Assembly: GCA_951813255.1 (NCBI GenBank)
Contig: OX638353.1
Span: 1,798,001-1,862,000, forward strand
Reading direction: 5' to 3'
DNA length: 64,000 nucleotides
DNA from: an uncultured Dehalococcoidia bacterium
GTDB lineage: Bacteria; Chloroflexota; Dehalococcoidia; Lucifugimonadales; JAAXIE01
The translations under genes were made by a program, and so were the position numbers. Numbering within the stretch: position 1 is the first letter of the stretch; each line of letters opens with the position of its first letter. The notes beneath the pieces are model-generated. The model did not search any database. It was not told where the DNA came from and saw only the letters and a list, made by a program, of their open reading frames with translations. This document shows positions 1 to 8,663 of the stretch, one piece after another.

Positions 1-221
1 TTTCCATACACCTCCAGCGCATAGCTTGGGTCGTAGCGATACATGGAGAATGGCGACACCAGCAAGGCGCCGTCGACGCCAACGGCGTCCATGGCCGCCA
101 CCATGTCGTCGCCACTAACCTCATCGGGACCAGTCAGTGTCCCAGCCCAAGGGCGTCCAGGGTGATTTCTTTCATAGGCGTGCACCTGTACATCGATGGT
201 AAGGGTCCCAGTGGCCATCAT
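1..221 (-). CDS. Amidohydrolase family protein, partial (N-terminus only)
   Basis: The minus strand reads an open frame from an ATG at 221 off the window edge. The start is supported by a GGGAGG ribosome binding site at about 224-229. The first residues include an IDVQVHAYE segment and the phrase GVDGALLVSPFSMYRYDP, which resemble the metal-site start and second strand of amidohydrolase-2 (TIM-barrel) hydrolases of the kind abundant in Chloroflexota. Only about 73 residues are present, so substrate and completeness cannot be judged. It is divergent from the amine oxidase gene downstream. Confidence 0.7.
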   Translation of the reverse strand, partial: MMATGTLTIDVQVHAYERNHPGRPWAGTLTGPDEVSGDDMVAAMDAVGVDGALLVSPFSMYRYDPSYALEVYG

Positions 222-741
222 GTTCCTCCCTGTGCCTCAGGATGTCTCGCTCGAATGCAGGACGAACCGCTCAGTTCTTGCAATGTAGTGTCATTCTAAC
301 AGAGGTACTGTGGAGGCTACTCAAATCAGGTAGCGGGACGCAGACATAGCGAGTTCCTGTGGAACGGGGAGAATGAAGTGTGGGAAAAGACACTACCACC
401 GGAAAAGCGATGTTGCTCCCCGGGACTTTGGCGTCTTCCCGATTTCCGCCCGACTCCGCTTCACGCCTCGTCCCAAGGAGCAACAACACCAATGTACAAA
501 ACGGTTATGAATATATTGAGAAGAAGTGGCTCAGCTTCGTGAGGATCTTGTGAAAACTTGAGCCTACACCCCCCATATCTCCATTGTGACAGCACGCCAT
601 CCTGCCAAGGTGATGGAATTAACCTGCCCATGAAGGCGACCCTAGGTCGCCGCCTTGACCCTCTTCATCACTGCTGCTACTGTCGCCAAGTCCCATAATC
701 GTAGTCAATCTGATAGCAAAAGACGCTCTGGGGGGGTCGAT
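222..741. other. Divergent intergenic region, no gene seen
   Basis: About 520 bp separate the partial amidohydrolase (-) and the amine oxidase (+). The 73-codon frame at 271-492 on the minus strand has no recognisable product and I do not call it. The only structured element I see is a hairpin at about 633-656. Promoters for both flanking genes probably lie here, but I find no convincing -35/-10 pair. Confidence 0.5.
633..656 (+). promoter_or_regulatory. Hairpin in the leader of the amine oxidase gene
   Basis: GGCGACC, a 3-nt loop and GGTCGCC form a perfect 7-bp stem at 635-651, which can be lengthened by AAGG/CCTT pairing with a small bulge. It lies about 85 nt upstream of the amine oxidase ATG and has no T-tract, so it is more likely a leader structure or operator than a terminator. 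Its function is unknown. Confidence 0.35.
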
Positions 742-2688
742 ATGGCTATTTCCACAGAAGGCCGCTCAGACATTACCATTCTCCCATCGGTTTCCCATCC
801 ATTGGACCCGCTGTCAGCCGAGGAGATCTCTGCGGCCTCATCCATCGTCAAAACGCAACGTCAGTTGGGGCCACGAGTGCGGTTCGAGACCATCGTGCTC
901 CTGGAACCACCCAAAGACACTGTGCTCAACTTCCATCCCGGCGACTCTATCCGTCGCAATGCCTTCATCGTTATCTTGGACAACGATGTCCAGAGTACCT
1001 ACGAAGCCGTTGTATCCCTAGACGAGGAACGCGTCCTCTCATGGCAGCACATACCGGGCGTACAGCCTAGGGTCATGTTCGACGAGTTCGCCGAGTGCGA
1101 GGCCGCGGTGCAGGCCCACCCAGAGTTCCAAGCGGCACTGCGGAAGCGAGGCATAAATGATCCCCGTTTGGTGATGGTGGACCCGTGGTCGGCAGGTGAC
1201 TACGGATTCGACGAAGAGAAGGGACGCCGCCTAGTCTTGGCCCGCTGCTTCGTCCGCTCAAGTGCCACGGACAACGGATACGCCCGTCCTCTGGAAGGCG
1301 TCACTGCCGTAGTGGACCTTAACACCATGGAAGTCGTGCGCATCGATGACTACGGTCTTGTGCCTTTGCCTCCCACAGATGGGAACTACGCTGCCGAGTT
1401 CGTGGGAGAGTTTCGCAACGACCTTAAACCATTGGAAATCACCCAACCCGAGGGACCGAGCTTCCAAGTGGATGGACAGTATGTAACTTGGCAGAAATGG
1501 CACATGCGCATTGGCTTCACACCACGGGAAGGCTTGGTGATTTATACAGTAGGTTACGAGGGCCAAGGCCGGGTCCGGCCTGTCCTCTACCGGGCCGCCC
1601 TCTCCGACATGGTGGTTCCCTACGGGGACCCCAGCAAGGACCACTATCGAAAGAATGCCTTCGATGCTGGAGAGTATGGTATCGGCTCTCTTACCAATTC
1701 CCTGTCGCTAGGATGCGACTGCCTTGGAGAAATCCACTACTTCGACGCACTGGTCAACAGTGGCCGCGGCGACCCTTTTACCATACCTAACGCCGTGTGC
1801 ATGCACGAGGAGGACTACGGGATCCTTTGGAAACATTCCGACTGGCGTACAGGCCAGACTGAGGTCCGGCGTTCGCGGCGCTTGGTGGTGTCCAGCATCG
1901 CCACTGTAGGAAACTACGAATACGGGTTCTTCTGGTACTTCTACCAAGACGGCACGATACAAATGGAAATCAAGCTAACCGGCATAGTGAATACCGCTGC
2001 TGTACCCGCGGGAGAAACGCCCCAATACGGCACACTCGTGGCCCCGCAGCTCAACGCCCACATTCACCAGCACTTCTTCAACTTCCGGCTGGACATGTCA
2101 GTGGACGGAGAAAGCAACTCGGTGTATGAAGTGAACACCGTGGCCGAGCCTCCTGGTCAGGACAACCCACATGGCAACGCTTTCTACGCCAAGGCCACGC
2201 CCCTTAAGAGCGAGTTGGAGGCACAGCGGATCATTGACCCCATGAGCGGTCGCTACTGGCTGGTGAGCAGCGCCTCCACCAAGAACGCCTTGGGCCAACC
2301 CGTCGCATACAAGCTCATGCCGGGAGAGAACATTCTCCCCTTTGCCCACCCCGACGCTAGCGTCATCAAGCGGGCCGGGTTCATGACCAAACACCTGTGG
2401 GTCACGCCCTACGACCCCGATGAGATTACTGCTACGGGCAAGTACCCTAACCAGCACCCCGGCGGGGCAGGCCTGCCCGAATACACCAAGAACGACCGGA
2501 ACGTGGAGAACACAGATGTGGTTCTCTGGTACACCGTGGGCTACCACCATGTGCCCCGCCCTGAAGACTGGCCCATCTCTCCGGTTGCGTACTGTGGCTT
2601 CCACCTCAAGCCCGTGGGCTTCTTCGATACCAACCCTGTGCTGGACGTACCTCCCAGCACTCACCACAACGGAGCATGTCACTCTTGA
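742..2688 (+). CDS. Copper amine oxidase (primary-amine oxidase)
   Basis: This 648-residue protein matches the usual length of bacterial copper/topaquinone amine oxidases, which oxidise primary amines to aldehyde, ammonia and hydrogen peroxide. The topaquinone motif N-Y-E-Y is present with the modified Tyr at residue 392. The catalytic-base Asp is D308 in FDAGEYG. The copper-binding HIHQH follows, and the C-terminal YHHVPRPEDWP supplies the third His. The ATG at 742 is preferred over a TTG 87 nt upstream because it follows a G-rich SD-like run and gives the family N-terminus. No signal peptide is seen, so it is probably cytoplasmic. The stop lies 2 nt before the next gene, an amino-acid-binding lipoprotein, which suggests co-transcription and coupled amine or amino-acid use. 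Confidence 0.95.
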   Translation: MAISTEGRSDITILPSVSHPLDPLSAEEISAASSIVKTQRQLGPRVRFETIVLLEPPKDTVLNFHPGDSIRRNAFIVILDNDVQSTYEAVVSLDEERVLSWQHIPGVQPRVMFDEFAECEAAVQAHPEFQAALRKRGINDPRLVMVDPWSAGDYGFDEEKGRRLVLARCFVRSSATDNGYARPLEGVTAVVDLNTMEVVRIDDYGLVPLPPTDGNYAAEFVGEFRNDLKPLEITQPEGPSFQVDGQYVTWQKWHMRIGFTPREGLVIYTVGYEGQGRVRPVLYRAALSDMVVPYGDPSKDHYRKNAFDAGEYGIGSLTNSLSLGCDCLGEIHYFDALVNSGRGDPFTIPNAVCMHEEDYGILWKHSDWRTGQTEVRRSRRLVVSSIATVGNYEYGFFWYFYQDGTIQMEIKLTGIVNTAAVPAGETPQYGTLVAPQLNAHIHQHFFNFRLDMSVDGESNSVYEVNTVAEPPGQDNPHGNAFYAKATPLKSELEAQRIIDPMSGRYWLVSSASTKNALGQPVAYKLMPGENILPFAHPDASVIKRAGFMTKHLWVTPYDPDEITATGKYPNQHPGGAGLPEYTKNDRNVENTDVVLWYTVGYHHVPRPEDWPISPVAYCGFHLKPVGFFDTNPVLDVPPSTHHNGACHS

Positions 2689-2690
2689 CC

Positions 2691-3752
2691 ATGAACTCGT
2701 GCCGGTATTTGGTCGTTCTCTTTTTCACCCTGATACTTGTATCCGCCTGCGCTCAGGTCACATCTGAACGGGACCACTCCCGGCTGGACACGGTCAGAGA
2801 CCGAGGTAAGGTCGTGTGCGCGACCTTGGATAATACGCCAGGCTTCGGCTTCCTGAGCGAAGGAGGCAACCTGGTCGGCTTCGACATTGACCTGTGCCGC
2901 GCGGTAGCCGCCGCGACCCTCTCAGACCCCAATGCCGTAGAGTTGCGTACCATAGTATCCGCCGAGCGCGGACCTGCCGTGCAATCAGGAGAAGTGGACC
3001 TGCTGGTCTTTGTGACCACTTGGACCACCACTCGCGACGCCACCTGGGGAGATTTCATCTACCCCATGTTCTACGACGGCCAAGGGTTCATGGTCCCCGC
3101 TGACACAGGAATCGGCAGTGCGTACGACCTGGGTGGGGCTGCCGTCTGCACCCTGATAGGCACTACAAGTGAACTGAACATGCAGGACTTCTTCCGTCAA
3201 AATGGAATGGACTTCAACTCAACTAGCTTTGAGAACGCAGAGTTGGCCTTGGACGCATACCGCAACCGGCAGTGTGATGTGTTCACAAGCGACCGATCGG
3301 CCCTTGCAGCACTGCGCACCAGCCTTGCTAACCCTGACCAGCATGTGATTCTCCCCGAGGTCATATCCGAGGAACCGCTTACGCCCTTGGTTCCCCACGG
3401 CGACAGTCAGTGGTTCGATGTTGTGAAAAGCGTCATGAGCATCTTGATATACGCCGAAGCCTACGGTGTAGATTCCAGCAATGTCGACGACATGACCACG
3501 AGTGACAACGTGAAGGTACGACGCCTTCTGGGAGTTGAAGGGGCGTGGGGACAGGCTGATATGGGGCTGGAAGCTACTGTGGCGCAGACGGTCATCAAGT
3601 CGGTCGGTAACTACGGCGAGATTTACGACCGTCACCTAGGCAGCAATGGCATAGGGTTGACTAGGGCCGGCAGTCGGAACGCCCTCTGGGCCCAAGCCTC
3701 ATGCACCGGCTGCCCCAAGGGCGGGCAGATATATGCAGCGCCCCTGCGCTAG
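2691..3752 (+). CDS. Amino-acid ABC transporter substrate-binding lipoprotein (AapJ/BztA-like)
   Basis: The 353-residue protein starts with a lipoprotein signal peptide ending in LVSAC (lipidated Cys at residue 20). It continues with the family-3 binding-protein signature GFDIDLCRAVAAA. The middle and C-terminus match the general L-amino-acid binding proteins AapJ/BztA, for example TTWTTTRDATWGDFI, YGEIYDRHLG and a final GG-rich segment. The ATG at 2691 gives a clean signal peptide; an ATG at 2676 overlapping the amine oxidase is possible. No permease or ATPase gene of the Aap type lies nearby, so it is an orphan binding protein or is served by a remote transporter. Confidence 0.9.
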   Translation: MNSCRYLVVLFFTLILVSACAQVTSERDHSRLDTVRDRGKVVCATLDNTPGFGFLSEGGNLVGFDIDLCRAVAAATLSDPNAVELRTIVSAERGPAVQSGEVDLLVFVTTWTTTRDATWGDFIYPMFYDGQGFMVPADTGIGSAYDLGGAAVCTLIGTTSELNMQDFFRQNGMDFNSTSFENAELALDAYRNRQCDVFTSDRSALAALRTSLANPDQHVILPEVISEEPLTPLVPHGDSQWFDVVKSVMSILIYAEAYGVDSSNVDDMTTSDNVKVRRLLGVEGAWGQADMGLEATVAQTVIKSVGNYGEIYDRHLGSNGIGLTRAGSRNALWAQASCTGCPKGGQIYAAPLR

Positions 3753-3764
3753 GCCCCGCCAGTC

Positions 3765-4901
3765 TCATCCCAGGCTCTGCAGCACCGCTCGCATGGATGC
3801 ACCGAACTCCCGCTGCTGCCAGCGCCGGACGTCAGGACTATTGAACTCCACGTCCAAGCTGCTCGGATACCGAGCCAGCCTCTCCAAACTGGCGGCTGGC
3901 CAAAGCAGGCCGGGGTTCAGACCCATTTCTTCGCCGATCTGGCTACGCCAGCCTTTGAGGGCGCGCAAGCGAGCATCTACGGCCTTTCGCTCCTCTGGAG
4001 TCAGTGGGCCCGGCGTCCACTCCCGTTCGGGCCTCTTGACGGGTTCAGAGGCTAGACCTCGGCTGATGGCTTGTCGCAGGCCCTTATTCCCTGGCGGATG
4101 GGCATACCGTCCCAGTCCCTTGACATCGGAGAGTTCGATCAAAGGCTCCTCGGACAACTGTACCAATGTCGGGTCCGAAAAAACCTTGAATAGCGGCCTG
4201 TCAAGTCGACGGGCCTCTTGGTCCCTGAACTCATGCACGGATCGTAGCACGGCCAAGGCCGCGCCATCGAGATGATAGCTGCCCTTTGTGGAAAGGAAGG
4301 CCACAGGCCTCTCAGCAGGAGTGTATCGCACCTCCTCCAAACGCTCGCACTCCTCACGTACCCAGTCAAGCCTCGAAAACTCCCCTAGTTGCTCCACCAG
4401 GGAGTTCCATGCATGCCCTAGGTGCAGCACGTCGGAAGCAGCATAGTCCAACGCATCGGCCTTCAGCGGACGCAGGCTCCAGTCCGAGCGTTGCAGATTT
4501 CGCGGCTTGGTCAACTCCACTCCAGCGTGCTCCTTCAGCACTGCTTGCATCCCCAACTGGGTGGAGCCCACAAACGCAGCAGCTATGCTGGTGTCGGACA
4601 GGTTCCTGACTTGGAATCCCCAATCGCGGTGCAGGCTGCGAATATCATTGCCAGCAGCATGAAAGAGTTTCCCAATAGAGGGGTCGGCAAGCAGAATGCC
4701 AAGGGGTTGGAGGTCGTCAATAGCAAGAGGGTCCACGATCCAAGCGTTGTCATCCGCTGCCAGTTGCACCAAGCAGACCCGTTCCTGGTACCGGAAGAAA
4801 CCATTGGATTCGACATCAACGGCCACCTGTGACTTTGTGCACAAGTGGCTGATTATTTCTGAAAGCCGTTCTGTAGTATCAACGAGTTCGATTTGGGACA
4901 T
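3765..4901 (-). CDS. rnd: Ribonuclease D
   Basis: The 378-residue protein has the DEDDy 3'-5' exonuclease fold: motif I AVDVES with D29 and E31, motif II HAAGNDIRSL, and motif III DYAASDVLHL with the catalytic Tyr and Asp. A C-terminal HRDC-type helical region follows (residues about 205-300). RNase D trims 3' ends of tRNA and other stable RNAs. The start codon directly abuts the histidine-kinase stop (TAAATG, zero spacing), so translation is probably coupled to the two-component operon. It converges on the binding-protein gene with only 12 nt between stop codons. Confidence 0.95.
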   Translation of the reverse strand: MSQIELVDTTERLSEIISHLCTKSQVAVDVESNGFFRYQERVCLVQLAADDNAWIVDPLAIDDLQPLGILLADPSIGKLFHAAGNDIRSLHRDWGFQVRNLSDTSIAAAFVGSTQLGMQAVLKEHAGVELTKPRNLQRSDWSLRPLKADALDYAASDVLHLGHAWNSLVEQLGEFSRLDWVREECERLEEVRYTPAERPVAFLSTKGSYHLDGAALAVLRSVHEFRDQEARRLDRPLFKVFSDPTLVQLSEEPLIELSDVKGLGRYAHPPGNKGLRQAISRGLASEPVKRPEREWTPGPLTPEERKAVDARLRALKGWRSQIGEEMGLNPGLLWPAASLERLARYPSSLDVEFNSPDVRRWQQREFGASMRAVLQSLG

Positions 4902-6344
4902 TTATCCAATCCGCCAGTCTTCTGAAACGCCCGCGCCATGATCCCTGGACCCGCTCGGTACCTGGAAGGTGAACACCGCCCCCCTTTCTCGGCTGCTCTC
5001 CACCCAGATGCTTCCACCGTGGGCTTCAACTACCTCCTTGGCGATAGCCAAGCCGAGGCCCGACCCACCGCCCTCGCGGCTGCGAGAGCGGTCCACTCGG
5101 TAGAAACGTTCGAAAACATACGGCAGGTCTTCTGGCCCTATCCCTGGTCCTCCGTCTGCCACTGCCACCTGCACCGAGCCATTGACCTGTGCAACTTCGA
5201 CGGTGACCGCTGTGTCCTCTCCTGTATGCCGCACTGCATTACTGAGCAGGTTCGACAGCACCTGGCCCATGCGTTGTGAGTCCACTGTCGCCTCCAGGGA
5301 CTGGCTGTTGAGTTTGGCGTCCAGAGTCACACTCCTGTCCTGTGCCAGTGGCCGGAAATCGTCCACTACCCTGCTGACCAACGACCCCATATCTACCTCG
5401 GCCTTCTCCAAGGGCAACTGGCCTGCTTGAGCTAGGGAGAGAAGGCGAAGGTCGTCCACCAGCCGTGAGAGGAGAAGCGTCTGGTCGTAGACCGTTCCCA
5501 CCTGTTCTTGGTCCAATGGTAGTACGCCATCCATCAGCCCTTCCAGCTTGCCCTGCATGACAGTTAGCGGGTTCCGCAACTCGTGGGCTATGTCCGCCAT
5601 CATTAAACGACGCTGTTGCTCATTGAGTTCCAGCCTCTCCGCCATGTGGTTGAAAGCCCCTGCCAGCTCGCCCAATTCGTCCCTGTTGGAAACATCGACC
5701 CGCTGGCGCAGGTCACCGGACGACATGTTGTGAGCGGCTTGAGTGAGACGACGTACGGGAGCGGTGATCTGCCTCGCGAGAAAGAAGGCCAGCAGCAGGG
5801 CTATAGCTCCGGTTCCCAGCCCCGACCACAGCAGCCATCTGTTAACTCGATCGAAGAACTGGCCCTCCAAGGTGTTGCCTACAGGTTGAGCAAAGAGCAA
5901 CCACCCTATCCGCTGACCGCCTCGACTTATGGAGAGAGCCGAGGCCAGCAGTTCGGGGCTCGCCGCCTGTCCTTCAGTGTCCATCTGTGAATCGAACACC
6001 ACGTCCCTATCAGGGCCTATGACGAGGAAACGTTCGTCCAGCAACCACGAGCCTATCCTGCGCTCAGGAGCATTAGGGCGGAAGCCGGGCGTGCTAGGCA
6101 CGTTCTCCGGGATGGGTGCCGGCTGTTGCAGGAACTCGTCGATTCCCTCCCATGAACCAGTCACTTGGTGATACCAAGCGAACAGCGGCGCCACCTGCAA
6201 TGCACGCCGTTGTGCGCTCTGGTCTACGAAGAGGTTTAGGCCACCTGAGGCCGCGCGGTTGGCCAGGAAGGTCATCAAGGCCGTCCCCACCAGGACCACC
6301 AACGCGAACGCGATCAGCAGCTTGACGAAGAGGCTACTCTTCAT
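4902..6344 (-). CDS. Sensor histidine kinase, HAMP-containing (BaeS-like)
   Basis: The protein has 480 residues from the ATG at 6344. TM1 lies at about 8-28, an extracytoplasmic sensor region at 29-168 and TM2 at about 169-190, followed by a HAMP domain. The phospho-acceptor His is H254 in the H-box DIAHELRNP. The N-box QVLSNLLSNAVRHT and G-boxes DGGPGIG and GSGLGLAI complete an intact kinase core. It overlaps the upstream response-regulator gene by 11 nt. An earlier in-frame non-ATG start at 6374 would lie inside the regulator and is less likely. The stimulus is unknown; the architecture resembles envelope-stress kinases. Confidence 0.95.
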   Translation of the reverse strand: MKSSLFVKLLIAFALVVLVGTALMTFLANRAASGGLNLFVDQSAQRRALQVAPLFAWYHQVTGSWEGIDEFLQQPAPIPENVPSTPGFRPNAPERRIGSWLLDERFLVIGPDRDVVFDSQMDTEGQAASPELLASALSISRGGQRIGWLLFAQPVGNTLEGQFFDRVNRWLLWSGLGTGAIALLLAFFLARQITAPVRRLTQAAHNMSSGDLRQRVDVSNRDELGELAGAFNHMAERLELNEQQRRLMMADIAHELRNPLTVMQGKLEGLMDGVLPLDQEQVGTVYDQTLLLSRLVDDLRLLSLAQAGQLPLEKAEVDMGSLVSRVVDDFRPLAQDRSVTLDAKLNSQSLEATVDSQRMGQVLSNLLSNAVRHTGEDTAVTVEVAQVNGSVQVAVADGGPGIGPEDLPYVFERFYRVDRSRSREGGGSGLGLAIAKEVVEAHGGSIWVESSRERGAVFTFQVPSGSRDHGAGVSEDWRIG

Positions 6345-7029
6345 CCGCGGCCCCTGCAAACTTGTAACCCACACCGTAAACCGTTACCACATAGCGGGGA
6401 TTGCGTGGGTCGGACTCCAGCTTGAGCCGCAGGTTCCTGATATGGGCATCTATGGTGCGGTCATACCCGTCGTACGAGTACCCCAAGGCCTGCTCGATTA
6501 GTTGCAGACGATTCAGAGTGCGTCCTGCATTCTGCATCAGGACGTTTAGCAAGGCGAACTCGGTGGGAGTCAGGTCCAGTGGAACCTCACTCACGGTGGC
6601 GGTGTGGGCCGCCCTGTTCAACACGATGGGCCCTGCTCTTGTGATGTCGGCCGGAAGCCTCTGCCCAGAGGAGCGCCTCAACACGGCCTTTACCCGAGCT
6701 ACCACTTCCCTCGGGCTGAAGGGTTTGGCCACGTAGTCATCCGCGCCGAGCTCCAGCCCCACCAGCCTGTCGGCTTCATCCACCCGGGCAGTCAGCATGA
6801 TGATGGGCGTCTCCGAGTCCCGCCGGATGGCACGGGCGACGTCCAAGCCATCGATCTCCGGCAGCCCCAAGTCCAGCACCACCAAGTCGGGCTTGGTTCG
6901 CTGGAATTCTGCCAAGGCAGCAGCGCCATCGTGCACCGAAGCCACGGCAAACCCCGCCTGCTCCAGGTACGCCCCAAGGGTTCCGGTTATGTCGCGGTCA
7001 TCATCAACTAGCAGAATCCGCAGAGACAT
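6334..7029 (-). CDS. OmpR-family response regulator
   Basis: The 231-residue regulator has a receiver domain with acidic pocket D10/D11, phospho-acceptor D53 in VVLDLGLP, and K102 in AKPF. A winged-helix DNA-binding domain follows, ending in DPRNPRYVVTVYGVGYKF. It is the first gene of a three-gene minus-strand operon with the histidine kinase and RNase D. About 100 nt without a gene separate it from the upstream transport operon, which probably contain its promoter. Confidence 0.96.
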   Translation of the reverse strand: MSLRILLVDDDRDITGTLGAYLEQAGFAVASVHDGAAALAEFQRTKPDLVVLDLGLPEIDGLDVARAIRRDSETPIIMLTARVDEADRLVGLELGADDYVAKPFSPREVVARVKAVLRRSSGQRLPADITRAGPIVLNRAAHTATVSEVPLDLTPTEFALLNVLMQNAGRTLNRLQLIEQALGYSYDGYDRTIDAHIRNLRLKLESDPRNPRYVVTVYGVGYKFAGAADEE

Positions 7030-7130
7030 CTTGAGATGATTATACGGCGTCGCTCGTTAGACAGCTCTTGAAAAGGCAAAGCATCCAACCTGCTTGCAGG
7101 CTATGCCCGCCAGCATAAGGCCCACGCCCT

Positions 7131-7862
7131 TCAGAACGTCTCAGCCTCCGACCCGAACCACTTTCTTATAAGCTCATTCAGCGTTCCGTCACCCTTCATC
7201 TTGCCAATGGCCTCGTCGAACTTGGCCTTGAGCTCGCCGTCTTCCTCGCGGACCCCTATGCCGATGCCCTTATCAATCGCCACTTGCGGGCCGACAATTG
7301 CCAGTCTTTCCTCACCGTGTTCAATGTTATCCAAGGCAAACCCCAAGTCCACCAGTACAACATCCGCCTCACCGCTTAGTACAGACGCAACCAGGTCCTC
7401 GGCAAGTTCGTATTCCAGAGGGGTTACGCCCGCCTCCAACAGGTAGTCAAGATGAATTGTCCCGGCCTGCGCCCCGACCTTGCCCTGCAATGACTCGTCG
7501 CCAGCCCCTGCTAGAGCCATGTAGACCGAGGGACTCGGAGGTACGTACGCCTCACTGAAATCGATTAACTCATCCCGCTCATCGGTGATGCTCATGCCTG
7601 CCATTATGGTATCGAAGTCGCCCGCCTGCAGGTTGGGAATCATGCTGTCCCATTCGTTGCGCACCCAAGTGCAGGCCATATCGGCCCGCTGGCACAGTTC
7701 ATTGCCGAGCTCTATCTCAAATCCGACCAACTCACCATCATCAGCGACATAGTTATACGGGTGATAAGCTCCTTCTGTACCCATCCTGACTTCTTGGGGC
7801 TCTGTCCCACAGGCCAGCGACACCATCAGAAGAGCGGCGACGGCAAAAGCGACTCTGACCAT
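7131..7862 (-). CDS. Family-3 amino-acid-binding lipoprotein at the end of the Liv operon
   Basis: The 243-residue protein has a lipoprotein signal with C18 in VSLAC and the polar amino-acid-binding signature GFEIELGNELC, followed by NLQAGDFDTIMAGMSIT and FSEAY. It therefore belongs to the GlnH/HisJ/ArtJ class, not to the Liv-type binding proteins. It begins 9 nt after livF behind a GGGGAG ribosome site, so it is the terminal gene of the Liv operon. This pairing is unusual because family-3 proteins normally serve a different permease family (HisM/GlnP). It may act with another system or extend the specificity range. Confidence 0.9.
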   Translation of the reverse strand: MVRVAFAVAALLMVSLACGTEPQEVRMGTEGAYHPYNYVADDGELVGFEIELGNELCQRADMACTWVRNEWDSMIPNLQAGDFDTIMAGMSITDERDELIDFSEAYVPPSPSVYMALAGAGDESLQGKVGAQAGTIHLDYLLEAGVTPLEYELAEDLVASVLSGEADVVLVDLGFALDNIEHGEERLAIVGPQVAIDKGIGIGVREEDGELKAKFDEAIGKMKGDGTLNELIRKWFGSEAETF

Positions 7863-7871
7863 GGGTCTCCC

Positions 7872-8663
7872 CTACTCCTCGCTGGCCTGTCCCAGGAACA
7901 CCCGTGTCAGGATGTCCGTGTCCCGTATGGAGTCGGGGGTGCCGTAGTGAACGACACGCCCGTTGGCCAGCACGTAGGCTTTGTCGACGATGGCTAATAC
8001 GCCCTTGATGTTATGCTCGACGACGAAGATAGTGGCGTCCAGCTTATCACTGATCTCCTTCACTTTCTCGAACACCTCTTTGACGATTATCGGGGCCAAC
8101 CCAAGGGTGGGCTCGTCCAACAGCAGCAGGTCTGGCGACGCCATAAGGCCACGGCCCAAGGCCAGCATTTGCTGTTGTCCACCCGACATCTGGCTTGCCA
8201 AGTCATTTCGCTTCTCGTACAGGACGGGGAAGAGGTCCATCACCGAGTCCAGCCGTCGTTGCTTCTCGACTCGGTCTTCCAAGTGAAGACAGCCCATTTC
8301 CAGGTTCTCGGCGATGCTGAGGTGGGTGAAGACCCGCCTGCCCTGGGGTACGAAGGAAATGCCCTGCTTGACGATTTCGTGGGTGGCCACCGCCAGCGGT
8401 CTGTCCCGCCAATACACTGTACCGCCAACCACTGGCGCCAGCCCCATAATGGCCTTCAGCACAGTGGACTTCCCCGCACCATTGGGGCCCATGATCGCCA
8501 CCATCTCGCCCTTGTGTATCCCCACCGATGCCTTATCCAAGGCCACTACAACTCCGTAGTGGACCGACACATCAACCAACTCCAGAAGCTTCTTGTCGCC
8601 GTTTGCTTCTTCTGCGGTTTCCATAGGCGTGTTCTCCGATTCGGTTAAAGGGAGGATTCGCAT
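7872..8663 (-). CDS. livF: Branched-chain amino-acid ABC transporter ATP-binding protein LivF
   Basis: The ATPase has Walker A GPNGAGKST, signature MSGGQQQML and Walker B LLLLDEP, and the LivF-type ending THxFLG-like DILTRVFLGQ. Its start overlaps the livG stop by one base (TGATG). A second in-frame ATG at 8624 would remove 13 residues and cannot be excluded. With LivG it powers the LivH/LivM permease. Confidence 0.95.
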   Translation of the reverse strand: MRILPLTESENTPMETAEEANGDKKLLELVDVSVHYGVVVALDKASVGIHKGEMVAIMGPNGAGKSTVLKAIMGLAPVVGGTVYWRDRPLAVATHEIVKQGISFVPQGRRVFTHLSIAENLEMGCLHLEDRVEKQRRLDSVMDLFPVLYEKRNDLASQMSGGQQQMLALGRGLMASPDLLLLDEPTLGLAPIIVKEVFEKVKEISDKLDATIFVVEHNIKGVLAIVDKAYVLANGRVVHYGTPDSIRDTDILTRVFLGQASEE

